64,000 nucleotides of DNA from positions 5,386,501-5,450,500 of the forward strand of contig CM074760.1 of the NCBI GenBank assembly GCA_037355855.1, read 5' to 3'. Below, piece by piece: positions 52,105-63,614 of the stretch. This DNA is from Pseudo-nitzschia pungens (lineage: Eukaryota > Bacillariophyta > Bacillariophyceae > Bacillariales > Bacillariaceae). The position numbers and the translations under genes were made by a program. Positions within the stretch are counted from its first letter, which is position 1. The number at the start of each line of letters is the position of its first letter. Below the pieces are notes generated by a model, which was not told the DNA's origin, ran no database searches, and worked only from the letters and a program-made list of their open reading frames with translations.

Positions 52105-53077
52105 TTATGCATTCTTGTACGAATCCAGAACCTTGGCAAAGAGTGGCTCCATGGAAGCGTAATCATCCTCCGGCGTTTGGGCCGTGATGGTCACCAACAC
52201 GTTTCCGGCGCCTCCCGTTGCGCCGGTGGCCAGGCTGAAAATGGTGCGGAAATGCGTCTTGGGCTGCGACGGGATGGACTGAACATAGTCGAAATAGTAC
52301 GCCTGCTTCTTGGATACCGCACTCAGCATTTCGCTCTCGATGCCCTGTCTCGCGGCGAGCTCGGCCTTGGGGAGAATGGTGGCCTGGGCAACCTCATCGA
52401 CCGACTTTTTGTCGAGGGGATGACAGATCGAATTCGAATTCGTGCGATGCAATCGTGAGTCAATCGAGGGCAGGGCGGTGATGCCACCGAGATGGCAAAC
52501 CCAACACATACAGACCCGCAGGCCAACAGTCAAACAAACGAACAAACAAACCAACCAACGCAGAAACTACCAAGCCGAGCGCAGCGCGGCGCAACACAGC
52601 ACAAGAACGTACTCCGAACGAGCCCAGCGTCGTGAAATCGTCGCGAGTGGGAGTGAACGCGATGAAGAAGAGCGTCTTTTGGTTCGAGTCGGGTTTGATG
52701 TACAGGACGATCCGGCGGCGGTCCGGCAGGGTCTGTTCCGTCTGGATCCAGTCCGAGGGCATGTCGATGGAAAACTTGCAGTTCTTGTCCTCGAACCGAG
52801 CGAGTTGCGTCGCCGTCGGCGTCGCGGAGGAACCGTCCTCGGCGGCGGCGGCATTCGCGGGCGAATGCGACGAATCGATCAGCAGCGCCGAGGATCCGGC
52901 CACAACGCTCGCGACCGAAGACGCAAAGCCCCGCCGCGAGAGGGCCGTCGCCTTCGTTGTTGTCGTTGTCGTTGTCGTTGTCGCAGCCTCTCCCTTCGAA
53001 AGAGAAAATCCGCGGACCACCGCCGAGCTGGCAATCAGCAGAGAAAGAACGAAGAGGCGGATCGAGAAACTGCTCAT
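52105..53077 (-). CDS. Thylakoid-lumen PsbP-family protein precursor
   Basis: Two exons (53077-52613, 52404-52105; 208-nt GT-AG intron) encode 254 residues. The N-terminus is tripartite. A signal peptide ends AVVRG|F (Phe-type plastid junction) and a Thr-rich transit stretch follows. A twin-Arg lumenal signal comes next (SRRGFASSVASVV... ending PANAA). The mature part has PsbP-fold features: DKNCKFSIDMPSDW, VLYIKPDSN, then LGSFGSVDEVAQ across the splice, a KKQAYYFDYV strand and a C-terminal EPLFAKVLDSYK. PsbP-family proteins stabilise the oxygen-evolving complex, while PsbP-like members act in PSII repair or PSI assembly. I cannot say which. Confidence 0.85.
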
Positions 53078-53659
53078 TGTCGAGTTGGTTTAGGTTTAGG
53101 TTTTGGTTTTGGTTTTGGTTTGGTTTGGTTTGGTGATTGGATGCTGCCTGCGTCTATCGTACAAGAGATTCGAAGACAGGGTGTTGCGCAGAGCTGGTAC
53201 GTTACGTTACCGGTATGGGAATTTAGACATCATCATCATCGATCACGGATCACGGCATCGACGAGAATGAGCAGATTACAGTTGAACCTTCGTTCGAAGA
53301 TCGAAACTCTTGTTTCGTTCGAGTCGATCATGCAAAACAATGAGAGTTAGGTACAGTTCTAGTTTCTTTTTTTCATAAATGGCGCGCCAACACCGAGATT
53401 CGGTTCGAAGATGGACGACCAGACCAGGGACCAGAAATTTTTGCGAAAGGAGATGGGAGATAAGATTTACTATCGATTGGGTCCGATAACGGTTTTGCGG
53501 ATGTTCCTTCCCAAATCATTCTTGCCGGCACGGGCAATCTTATCCATATTCGGGTGTCGACTCTTGCATCGTTGCCATTCTCAGCACAAAAGAAGAACAA
53601 CTCGGAATCTACCGCTGCTGCCAGACTTCCGTACATAAGCCAACCGGGGGCGAAAGAAA
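53078..53659. other. Divergent promoter region
   Basis: This begins with a GGTTTAGGTTTAGG / GGTTTTGG / GGTTTGG tract (53088-53135) in the 5' flank of the PsbP-like gene. No gene is supported. Confidence 0.5.
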
Positions 53660-54951
53660 ATGGTGTTGTACGGTCAGGTCGTGGCGGGCCCACCGGGTTC
53701 GGGGAAAACAACATACTGCACCGGCATGCAGGAGTATCTGCGACTGCTCGGTCGAAACGCTTGGGTGATCAACCTCGATCCCGGCAAACGAGGTTCCGTC
53801 CAAGACCAAAAAGAAAACATCCGACGACCACAGCAACATCGCATCATTTCGGGGAGCCGACAACGACAACGACGAAAAGGAGGGAAGAGGACGACGACGA
53901 CAACGAAGCATTCGAAAACGATCTGCCCTACGAATGCCTCCTGGACGTGTGCCAGAGCGTGGTCAATCTGTCCTCCGTCATGAAACAGCTCGGTTTGGGC
54001 CCGAACGGAGGACTGGTGTACTGCATGGAATACCTCGAGGCGCACTGCGATGAGGTCGTGGACATGATCGAGGAGCAAATACGAAACGAAGGCGACGACA
54101 ACAACAACCAACCCTACCTGATTTTCGACCTGCCGGGGCAAATCGAATTGTACACGCACGGGACCGCCGTCCCGCGCCTCCTCTCGAGGCTCGTCAGGGT
54201 CTTGGATCTGCGACTGGTGGCCGTCCAGCTCATCGATGCGCACTACTGCACCGAACCCGCCAACTTTTTGTCGGCGGCGCTGCTGGGAACCACCGTGATG
54301 CTCAAGCTGGAACTGCCCACCGTCAACGTTCTCAGCAAGATCGATCTGCTCGCGAATTACGGGCCGCTGCCGTTCTCGCTGGAGTTTTTCACGGACTGCC
54401 GGGATCTGGAGCGGCTGGTTCCGTATCTGCAGCAGCAGGGAGACTTTGACGACGACGACGACTTTGACGACGATAACAACCACAATTTCGACGCCGGGGA
54501 CGGCGTTGGGAGTTCCGTTTCCGCGCGGCAATACCTCGACGAAGACCACTACGCGGACGATCCGGACTACCAGCGGGCCCGGAGGCTCAAGATTTCGTCG
54601 CCGTTCTTTCGAAAGCACGAGCGACTCCACAGAGCCATGGCGGAAATCGTGGAAGAATTCGGCCTGATTTCGTTTCTGCCCCTGGACATTTCCAGCGCCG
54701 AATCCGTGGGAAGGGTCGTGGCAAAAATCGACAGGTGCAATGGTTACGTATTCCTCCAACAGGCGGGGGGACCAAAGAATGCTGCCCAAAGCGCTGCCGG
54801 GAACCGTTCGAGCGCCGGTGCGACAGCCGAGGATATTTTCCAATGCGCCATCCAAGCCGAGCCATCCAACTATGAAGCAATTGCCGACATTCAAGAACGG
54901 CTGTCGATGGGAAGAAAAAAGAACCTGCAGAATCAGCAGCGACAATCTTGA
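53660..54951 (+). CDS. GPN2: GPN-loop GTPase 2 (frame irregularities near the 5' end)
   Basis: GPN GTPases assemble RNA polymerase II. The ATG at 53660 gives MVLYGQVVAGPPGSGKTTYC (P-loop) and VINLDP. The invariant DPANE is recovered only if one G of CCCGGCAAACGAG (53779-53791) is ignored. Distal sequence, with an acidic insert, continues as ENDLPYECLLDV in another frame from about 53890. The rest is uninterrupted to 54951: LGLGPNGGLVYCMEYLE (the GPN loop), FDLPGQIELYTHG, LSKIDLL (guanine specificity), an acidic insert near 54440-54510, and LPLDISS. A 41-nt GT-AG removal (53792-53832) would restore one frame but would lose DPANE. The product is cytosolic/nuclear. Confidence 0.85.
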
Positions 54952-55278
54952 CATAATTTGTACGAAGAATTATTTTCGGATTTCAAAATTAGACAAAATA
55001 AACCGTATCTCTTTGAAACGCTTGAGGTCATGATCGTTGGGTGTTCTCCCGATCTGTAAATTAGAATCGGGTTCTAAATACTGTTTCACCGAAAGATGTG
55101 GAAAATTAGTACGAAACAATATGCAGACATCCCAAGAGGAATAATTGAACCGCGAATTCGGTACGACACGCTTGTTTGGTGCAAAATGCAAGGATTTCAA
55201 AAACTGAAAAAAGGCTCTTCACTGATTAATTATATTCCCCTATTAATTTCCTGGTAGTTGATCCCAACTATAGGTGGT
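54952..55278. other. Convergent spacer
   Basis: Short 3' flank region between the GPN2 and GRP94 stops. Nothing else was seen. Confidence 0.5.
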
Positions 55279-57672
55279 CTAGAGCTCATCACTTCCATCC
55301 AACGAGGCTTCCATAAATTGATCCATGTCGAGAGGAATATCGTCCAAATCAAGCTCAGGAGGAAGATCCTCTTCGACCGGAAGTTCGGCATGGGCCTCAA
55401 GTTTCAGGGATTCCAATCCAAGTTGAGATTGCAAGAAAGTGAGAATTCGCTTCGAGTGTCCCTGAGGGTTTTCGATGGGATATCCACCGTTCAGAAGAGC
55501 CATTTCTTGCAAGAACAGTGCAGCGTCCTTCGCTTCTTTCGAGACCTCAAACTCCTTGTCGGCATCCTTTGGTGGGGCGCTTTCAAGGAGCTTGATGATC
55601 ATAGGGTGACGAGGGTTAATTTCGAAGATCTTCATGGAACGCATAGCAAACTCGGTCTGCCCATGGCTATAAGCCTGAGCACGCATGATTCGTTCCATAT
55701 TTGCGGAGTGACCGTATTCGGCACTGGAGACGATGGCCGGAGCCGACATTTCTCGGTTGGAAACCTTCACATTCATGATCGATGTTCCGTACAAACTCTT
55801 CAACCATGTAGTGAGTGGCTTAAATTTTTCCTTGTAGAATTTCTCGCGACGCGTGGCCAAGTCTTTGTCTTCTTCACTATCTTGCAACTTAATGTTGTCT
55901 GTAGCAATGTTCTTGAAGTTTTTGCCATCGAAGCTACGAGCGTGATTAACCATGTATTCGTCAACAGGATCCACAAAGTAAAGAACTTCTACTCCTTTTT
56001 CGTTGAATGGCTCGAGGAATTGCGACTTCTTCACACTTTCAATGCCATCACCTGCGATGTAGTAGATTTCTTTTTGCCAATCTTTCATGTTCTCGACATA
56101 TTTCTCCAACGTTGTACTTTCTCCGTCGGATGTCGAACTTTTATATAGCAACAACTTCAGAAGTTTACTTCTGTTCGGTTCGTCTTCGATGACACCCATC
56201 TTAAGTTGCGCAGCAAATTGACTGTACCAGTCGGAGTATTTGTTTCTGCCTGGTGTTTTGATTTCCTCGTCTTCCTCGCCTTCCTCAGATTCTGCAGCTG
56301 CAGCGACAGCAGCAGCTTCTTCTTCGGCTTCCTTTTTGAAATTCTTCAGCAATTCGAGTGCCTTTCGGACCACCTTTTTCTTGATAATTTGGATAATCTT
56401 AGATTCCTGTAGTGTCTCACGATTGACATTCAGGGGCAGATCGTCGCTATCGACAACACCCTTCATGAAGTAGAGATAGCGTGGCAACATATCAAATTCA
56501 TCACTGATCAACACCTTCTTGACATAGAGGCTGAGTCCGTAGGAATCATGTGCCCGTATTCCGTCGAACATTTCTTGTGGAATATCCTTTGGAAGGTACA
56601 AGATCGATTTGAAATTGATGTTTCCTTCGGCATTGAAATGCGTCCATGACTCTGCCTCTCGAACTTCATCCTTTGTGAGAACCTTGTAGAAAGATTGGTA
56701 TTCGTCATCAGTTATATCTTCCTTTGAGCGAGTCCAGATAGCAGGGTTTCCATTAAGAAGTTCCCAATCAAAAGTGGTAACTTGTTTTGTTTTCTTCGGC
56801 TTCTCTGTAACCTCGTCATCTTCGTTCACTTCCAAATCTTCTTCCTCTGTCTTGGCCTCATCAGAAGCGGTGTCCTCGGCTTCGTCGTCCTCAATTTCAA
56901 CGTCCATTGTAGTTTTTGTTCTCAATGAAATCGGGTGGGTCACAAATTCGGAATAATGCTTTGCTAGCTCGGAAAGCTTGTCCTGGTCGGCATACTCGAG
57001 ACAATCCTCTTTCAGGAAAAGAGTGATTTCCGTACCTCTCGAAAGAGTGGTGCCTCGGGGATCTTCGTAAACGTTGAATTCGGAAGATCCGTTTGCAGAG
57101 CTCCAAACGTATTGAGTAGACGACCCGTAGTGCTTACTGGCAACCTGGATTCGATCTGCAACGAGAAAAGCTGAGTAAAAACCAACACCGAATTGTCCGA
57201 TTTGTGAAATATCTCCAGTTTCTGCTCCGTCGGAACCTTCTGCCTTCAAAGCCTGCAAGAATTTCGTCGTTCCACTGCGAGCAACAGTTCCGAGATTGGC
57301 AACGAGCTCGTCGTGTGTCATACCGATACCGGTATCGCGAACGGTAAGAGTATTAGCTTCATTGTCGTATTCGATTTGAACTTGAAGCTTTTCTTCGCCC
57401 TTCAGGTAGTCGGGGTTCGTGAGCGACAAGAATCGGATTTTATCGAGTGCATCACTGGCGTTGGAGATCAGCTCTCTGAGAAAGACGTCCTTGTTCTGGT
57501 AAAGCGAATTGACAACAATGTCGAGCATCCTAGAAACTTCGGCCTCGAAGGTGAAGGATTCTGCATTTTCGGGCACTGCAATATCGGCGACGGGGACGTC
57601 TTCAGCGGCAACCACCATGGAAGTCATGGATGTCGACGACGTGGCTGTTTGCAAGAAAAGTGTAATCAGCAT
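55279..57672 (-). CDS. HSP90B1: Endoplasmic-reticulum HSP90 (GRP94/endoplasmin)
   Basis: A 797-residue single exon. A hydrophobic leader (MLITLFLQTATSS... to about residue 22) precedes the GHKL ATPase domain: LRELISNASDALDKIRF, DTGIGM and IGQFGVGFYSAF, all intact. A highly charged linker (about 255-300) and the middle domain follow (FDWELLNGNPAIW, NFKSILYLP, DLPLNVNRETLQES). A ~30-residue Ala/Glu insert sits near KKEAEEEAAAVAAAAE. The C-terminal dimerisation domain follows, and the acidic tail ends DGSDEL, an ER-retrieval signal. This combination identifies the ER paralogue, which folds secreted and membrane proteins. The leader is short, so an upstream signal-peptide exon is possible. Complete and undisrupted. 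Confidence 0.96.
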   Translation of the reverse strand: MLITLFLQTATSSTSMTSMVVAAEDVPVADIAVPENAESFTFEAEVSRMLDIVVNSLYQNKDVFLRELISNASDALDKIRFLSLTNPDYLKGEEKLQVQIEYDNEANTLTVRDTGIGMTHDELVANLGTVARSGTTKFLQALKAEGSDGAETGDISQIGQFGVGFYSAFLVADRIQVASKHYGSSTQYVWSSANGSSEFNVYEDPRGTTLSRGTEITLFLKEDCLEYADQDKLSELAKHYSEFVTHPISLRTKTTMDVEIEDDEAEDTASDEAKTEEEDLEVNEDDEVTEKPKKTKQVTTFDWELLNGNPAIWTRSKEDITDDEYQSFYKVLTKDEVREAESWTHFNAEGNINFKSILYLPKDIPQEMFDGIRAHDSYGLSLYVKKVLISDEFDMLPRYLYFMKGVVDSDDLPLNVNRETLQESKIIQIIKKKVVRKALELLKNFKKEAEEEAAAVAAAAESEEGEEDEEIKTPGRNKYSDWYSQFAAQLKMGVIEDEPNRSKLLKLLLYKSSTSDGESTTLEKYVENMKDWQKEIYYIAGDGIESVKKSQFLEPFNEKGVEVLYFVDPVDEYMVNHARSFDGKNFKNIATDNIKLQDSEEDKDLATRREKFYKEKFKPLTTWLKSLYGTSIMNVKVSNREMSAPAIVSSAEYGHSANMERIMRAQAYSHGQTEFAMRSMKIFEINPRHPMIIKLLESAPPKDADKEFEVSKEAKDAALFLQEMALLNGGYPIENPQGHSKRILTFLQSQLGLESLKLEAHAELPVEEDLPPELDLDDIPLDMDQFMEASLDGSDEL

Positions 57673-58535
57673 TAGCTATAATCTTTCATGCAAAGTCTGG
57701 ACGCTCTCAACAGATGACATTACCATCTATGATCCACTTACATTGAAAGGGAAGAGGGGCATGGCTCAGTGCCAACAAGGCAAGAGCTTTGAGTGCAAGG
57801 CGATCAAAACGCATTGTGGTCTGATATGTGCTTCGAGATAGCAACAGTTGGGTTGTTTTCTTTTCTTGGTTTGAGAATTTATGAGCCTCTCAGAAATCGT
57901 TTTGAGATTGGAATGACTTCTCACGATGGATGGATCGGACGACAACCTCTTACTTTTACAACTGTTGGTTGAGTGACATCTCAACGGGATGCGGCGGTCA
58001 TAGCGAAAGAGTCACACTCGCTTCGCGCTTTACGACTTGGCGTAAGATTTACCGTACGACAGATTTACGACCTGGATCGGCCAAGACCCGAAACGATCGA
58101 GAAGAGAACCGTCGCAAATGATCGGTCCAGATTTTTACCGCGTGGCAAAAAATTTTTGAGATTTCGATCGAAGGAAAAACGGGGCGGATCGAAACATTGG
58201 AATCCAATGAGTCGTATATTTTCCAATCATCGGATGATTTCAGTCAAATGAGTCCATCGATCAAAATTCATCGACAATTCGGGACCCTCCAATAATCGAC
58301 ACTCGACACCGAGAACGAGCTGACCCCAAAGGCAGGAAGACCAGGGATGTAAGACGCAGTGGTGGAACCGGATACATCATCTATCATCTATTACCAATAT
58401 TGATCTACCATCACCATCACCATCACGGATGACAACAAGCTTCTTCCAACAGACACTCCAACGACCAAATATTTCACGAACGAAGTGACGGAATACCAGG
58501 AAAGCTTGCCGTCACGGCTGTGCAGATAGATCAGA
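57673..58535. other. Divergent promoter region
   Basis: A spacer between the GRP94 and U2A' starts with no supported gene. A CATCACCATCACCATCAC run lies at about 58411-58428. Confidence 0.5.
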
Positions 58536-59697
58536 ATGAGATTGACCGCGGAATTGATCGCCTCTTCCGAGCAGAGGACAAATCCTCTCGGGGAACGAGA
58601 GATCGTGTTGCGGGGCCTGGCTATTCCCGTCATTGAGCATTTGGGTGTCACTCGGGATGCATACGATGCGATCGATTTGACGGACAATCGACTCGGTCGT
58701 CTAGAGAACTTTCCCCGGCTGCTACGGCTCAGCAGCCTCAGTCTGTCGGGGAACGTCATCGAAACAATTGACGCCAACAACCTATCCAAAAATTTGCCCA
58801 ACCTACAATATTTGGACCTGTCCTACAATCACATATCTACGTTATTGGAAGTTTCCAATCTAGGAAAGGCGTACAATGCGGCTGGGACTGATGGCGTTGA
58901 CGATAAAACCAAAAGTCATTCGAGCAAGGGGAAGCTCGAATGCCTCAATCTCCACGGGAACCCAGTTCAAAGTGAGTAGTTGTTTCGGGGATCCAAAGAA
59001 CGTGCATCGATACCAACCCGTCGCTGCGATGTGTTGATAATGAGAGTAATTTTCGAGCCGTTGCATTCTGCTGCGTATGCCATGACACCAGTTTAGTAGA
59101 TGCAGAAGTCCTGTCATTCTTCTCGCATCTACTGCAATTCGTAATTCGTGAAGCGTCAATATGCATTGGAAAAGACCGTTGATTTGTTTCTCAATGTTGC
59201 TCAATATTGAACCTTTTCGTTCCGTAATTTGATACTCCCGTAACTTCACAGGGCGGCAGCACTACCGGTTGTACACTATACATAGTATTCCTTCCCTAAA
59301 AGTTCTAGACCACCAAAGGATATCTCAAACAGAACGAGATCGGGCCCGACGATTAGCCGGTTCCGCGGCGGGAGCTGCTTTGGAGAGCGATGTTCAGGAC
59401 GAAGCGGGGCAGCAGAAAACATTTACTCCGGGAGAGGGCGCTTCGGCGGAAGAATCCTTCGTCGTCAATTTTACTGCGGAAGAGAAAGAACAAATTCGTC
59501 AAATGGTTGCCAATGCAGAATCTCCAGCAGAAATTGAAGAAATTGAACGTTCTGTTCAGAGGGGTATTCTTCCAAAAAAGTTTATGACGAGAACAACTGT
59601 GGCAGCAGAATCAAACGATCGCAAGCGACCTCCACCGCCACCTGACAACGGAGAAATACAAAATGAAAGCGAAAAGAAATTAAAAAGTGACCAATGA
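58536..59697 (+). CDS. SNRPA1: U2 snRNP A' protein (leucine-rich repeat)
   Basis: Two exons (58536-58971, 59252-59697; 280-nt intron, GTGAGT...TTCACAG) encode 293 residues. The start MRLTAELIASSEQRTNPLGE and the block IVLRGLAIPVIEHLG are diagnostic of U2A'. Four to five LRRs follow (IDLTDNRLGRLENFP, LSSLSLSGNVIETID, LQYLDLSYNHISTL, LECLNLHGNPVQ). The LRR cap HYRLYTIHSIPSLKVLDHQ comes after the splice. A short insert near 58880-58925 lengthens one repeat. The C-terminal third is charged, with a Pro-rich, basic end. With U2B'' it binds U2 snRNA stem-loop IV. Fully intact. Confidence 0.95.
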
Positions 59698-59877
59698 ATC
59701 GTTAATCAAACCAAAACCAATTTTACGTATAGGTCTTCGCCTCTCAAAGCTTTTTTATCCCAAGGGATAGAGCTACAACAGACCGGCGAAAATTACTAAT
59801 CGCCAATCATGGGTGGAAAATGCTGGGTTGAAACATCTCGGGATACGCTGGGAAATCATTTCACCATAAAACACAAT

Positions 59878-62184
59878 TTAGTATTCGAGTTGTCGTTTCA
59901 GCGATATAGATTTCATAACTACGACGTCCTCGATTGATTGAATCCACGAGTATGCATCCTGGGTTTCGAAATCATTCAGCCCCAGACGTCGTAGCTGCAT
60001 TAAAGTTGTCGAAGGACGATCTAAGCTACCCAATGTGGGTCCCAGAATCGGTGATATCAAATAGAGAATCGCCTTTGCGCATGCCAAAGTATACCCCCTC
60101 CCTCCTGCAAATAGTTGTGTCGTCATGTGCTTCAAAAATGATTCTTCCATGAGAACATAACTCAACTTTTCTGCCTTTAACACGACTTCTCTCGCTGTGG
60201 GTCCCAAAGGAATGCCTATTTGATGGGTGCGCTGGACTATTTGCAGACATACCATGATTGTTGGCAGGTCCTTTGGCGACACGAGAATATGCAAGGCCAT
60301 ATCTTGCTGCTTAACCTGATTCGCCGTCATCTGCGTAATTGCAGAGTTATCAAACCTCGTGAACGTCTCTTGCAGATTTTGCCCTCCCACGGAAAAATCA
60401 AGAGATGACGAAAAAGTAGGACGTTCGGAAACCGGTGTACTACCTGTTCTTAACCAGTTCTCAATGGAACTCGAAGAAGGAGACTGGGGAACAGTTTGCA
60501 GCGTCGATTGGCCTATCATGCCATTTGCAACTGTATTGTAATGCGCATTGAGATTTGCAAAGTCTCTCCCTGCGAGTGTCGATGTTGATCTCACGTCTTG
60601 TGTATTGGACGAAGGGTTACCAATACCCATAGACCTATACCATGATGTTGGTGTTTCATATGTTGTTAGCGTAGAAGATGGATGGACAGTGGCAGGATTG
60701 GAGTCCGAATCTGGTATAAGATGGGGATCATTGGATACATTCAATGCTTCTTTCGCCTGTAATGATATTAAGTTCGACTGATATTCATCGTCATGGGTAC
60801 AAATCGATGGTTGTTCGGGTTTTGTCTGCAGAACCATCAATGCGCTCATGAGTGCAGCCATTTTCACCGCTGTTTGAGTTTTGAATATGTGATGCAGTTG
60901 AAAGTTTATAGTTTCCCACTAAATCATCGGGTGATATCCATGATGCCTTTAGGTCTCCATCCTGCGCCGAAAGGCTTTCAACAAAAACAGCCCCTGACAC
61001 TTGATCTATTTTGACTAATTTGCATGGAAGCTTTCTCTCCCTTTCGTAGCAAATCCTGCCATAGAAAAACAGACAAAAGAGTTAAGATATGCTGCACACC
61101 ATAATTGAGGCGCAAGGCGCAATCGCCATGTACATATTCCTTGAACTTACGCTCCTTCAACGAGATCGGTTCTGACACGGAAGTTCCCATTGTTGAATAG
61201 CCGTTTATTTATATAGAATTTGCTTTCGAAGAATTTACGCTCGCCAGCGGCCTCAGGTTTCCCGCCGCTTTCGCTCTCTCTCTCGCTTTCACTTTCAAAG
61301 AATCTTATTTTTCCATCTGCTGAACAGAGAACGCCGGTGCGGTAAATTCGTTTTGCACCATAAACCTGGTTGGGCCTAGTGTGCCATAGGTATGATATAA
61401 GTTGTCCAGGTTGGGGAGCGATGTAAGGATCGTCGACTTTCGGCTCAAAAGGAGGTGGCACAGAAGATTTTTTTAGTTCTTGAAGGGGGTTGTTGTCTGT
61501 TGTCTTCAATCCTAAGACACTCTTTATTCCACCGCATCGAGCGAGTTGTCTTATTTGAGTTCTATTGATAATTTTCTTCGGCGTTGTTCTTGAATAGACA
61601 CCATTATTCGTTTGTCCAGACACGCGCTGTTTCGACCTGTGTCGTAACTTTTTGTGAAAGACATCTGATAACCTTATTTCTTTCTCGGGCAAGGACGTCA
61701 AAAACAATTTTCGATCCTCTTTAGTTCTCGTTCTACGACATTTCTTGTTCTCCTTTTCTCTTTCGAGTCGTTTCTTCCTCTGTCGTTTCAATGTTGGACC
61801 AAGAAGAAGATGATGCTCAATCTTGGCGGAAGGCTTTTGCCATTGACATTGAGTTGATCTCCTGGCCGATCTCCTTTTCGATGGAACTGGGACCTTGAAC
61901 ACCTTCCTTCCCAATTCTAGCCTGTCCTTCTTTATTAGATCGATAGTTCTCGTAGTGTTTTCCAGTGCCGTAGACATCTTTGGCATCGATACAATCTTAT
62001 TATCTCTGGAGGAGCACTGTTTTTGTTGTGTTGGGACCTTCTCTGACACTAAGTTCATTCTGTATTTTGGTACAAGAGACGTGGACTTAAAACTTGTAAA
62101 CTCATCTGGAGACTGATGCTGAAACAAAAATAGGTCTGTTTTGAGATTGTTCCATGCGTTTTTCTGGTTCCGTTGGCCTATCAT
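59878..62184 (-). CDS. Unknown basic nuclear-type protein with a histone-H4-like helix
   Basis: Exon 1 (62184-61151) is Lys/Arg-rich. It has a SERESESG-type acidic patch late and the segment TQIRQLARCGGIKSVLGL, which resembles the H4 alpha-1 region. A 95-nt intron (61150-61056) has good GTAAGT and TATGGCAG borders. The next stretch (61055-60921) reads CKLVKIDQVSGAVFVES...SWISPDDL, like a small beta-barrel such as Tudor. Near 60920 the frame must move by one base to enter the remaining ~345 codons. A weak 82-nt GT-AG intron ending at TTTAG could do this, or one base is surplus. The C-terminal part has MAALMSALMVLQTK and ISPILGPTLGSLDR, which I do not recognise. The frame before 60920 alone would stop at 60791, so two genes remain possible. 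Confidence 0.5.
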
Positions 62185-63614
62185 TTCGTACTAAATTTTA
62201 TTTCATTGACACAACCATTCATAGTTCTTATTTTTATTCTTATTTTCATGATACAAGGACACAAGAAGACAACGCGCGTGACTTGGACCTGCGCCTCACG
62301 TGGAACGCATGGATGTACCTCGGGGTATTTTATTGTCCGTCTGAATTGTACGTATTTGGAAAACTGGGGTACCAATTCAAAAACAGCTGAGAGACGACCG
62401 GTATTATGAACGTGTTTTGTTCGTATTTTTGAGTAGTGGGAGTAAGGTTAGAAGTAAGGACCCTTAGACGTCATACGGCACTTCCGTCATTCTAGTAGTA
62501 AGGGACTTATTTTTAAAAAACTACCGTACCCGGGTACCGGCAAGGTTACTCTAACGTATTGAGTATGTACGGTAAACCTTATGTTCTACTACTACTATGC
62601 ATTGGTTTGTTTCCGGAAGAAAAAAATGGTTGATTGACTCTCAAGATGAACTTGCATCTTCAACGACTAACCTTATTCAAAATCGACACAAGTAGGTACC
62701 GTGATCGTCTTCCCACCAAAATCATATTCTCTGTACAATGAAGCAAAGCAACCAGAAATAATAGAAAGAAGCAGTTCAACAACGTTGTTCTACAACCTTC
62801 CACCACTTCTTGTACAACTGGTGGCGTAGGTATTAAAAAAAAATGGAATCAATCAATTGAACCAAAGATCATTACAACTCTATTGATGAGAGAATTCAGC
62901 TTTATAGTCGATTTGGTGATTTGTAGTTCTATTATCTTACTATCGCAATGCAAATTGACACTGTTATCGAAGATATATTTCTTGTTCATTGACCACAACT
63001 AACTTTTTGTACATGTGAGTATTTTCGCTGTTCTCGAATTGAAGCAAGAACTTTGCATGAAAAATACTCCTAATAATCGCTGTATTTTGAATAATTGAGG
63101 CCTTACCGTAGAAAAGGTTGAAGCTTTTTCGTTCGCCGTTTTTGAATATGAGGAGTCAAAATACAAAATACCAGTATCGAATAACAGTGCATAACTTACT
63201 GGTAATCTTACCTGTAGTTGAAAGGCTACTACGAAGTATGAACTAAGTACGGCAATGCACATGCAACATGCCATATGTAGTACAAGTGCTACATACAACA
63301 TGAAGAAAGTAGCCGATGCTAAATAGTGTGGCCCGTGAACTGCGATTCGCGAGCCAGGCCGCGCGCCATCCGTCTTCTCCACATTCAAAAACGGTTCTCT
63401 AAAGCGGTTAAAATCGTAGCTGCGCCCGCTCTACTTGTACTTGTACTCGTTCCTTGCTGATACGCTAAAACATGATAATAGGATTTTGTGTCAATGTACT
63501 GTTACGGAGTGTTGGAGTAAAGAGCAATGACCAGCCGAAGAGAGCTCGTGTGCTAGACTTGGACAAAACACTCTGTCTGAAGACACTGCAGCACCTCTCT
63601 CCAAGAGGAAGACT
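62185..63614. other. Intergenic, no gene seen
   Basis: About 1.4 kb between divergent genes. GTAATCTTAC lies at 63202. A 129-codon minus-strand frame at 62999-63388 has no recognisable features. Confidence 0.45.

Noticed and set aside
53088..53135. Telomere-like TTTAGG/TTTTGG tract
   Set aside because: It has only two TTTAGG units and drifts into GGTTTTGG and GGTTTGG; it sits in the 5' flank of an ordinary gene.
60791..61055. Separate short gene ending at 60791
   Set aside because: The first ~45 codons are the natural continuation of the spliced upstream exon. Beyond 60920 the other frame has far better coding character, so I favour one gene with an unresolved junction.
62999..63388. 129-codon minus-strand frame
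   Set aside because: It has no start context, domain or neighbouring exon; composition matches the intergenic background.
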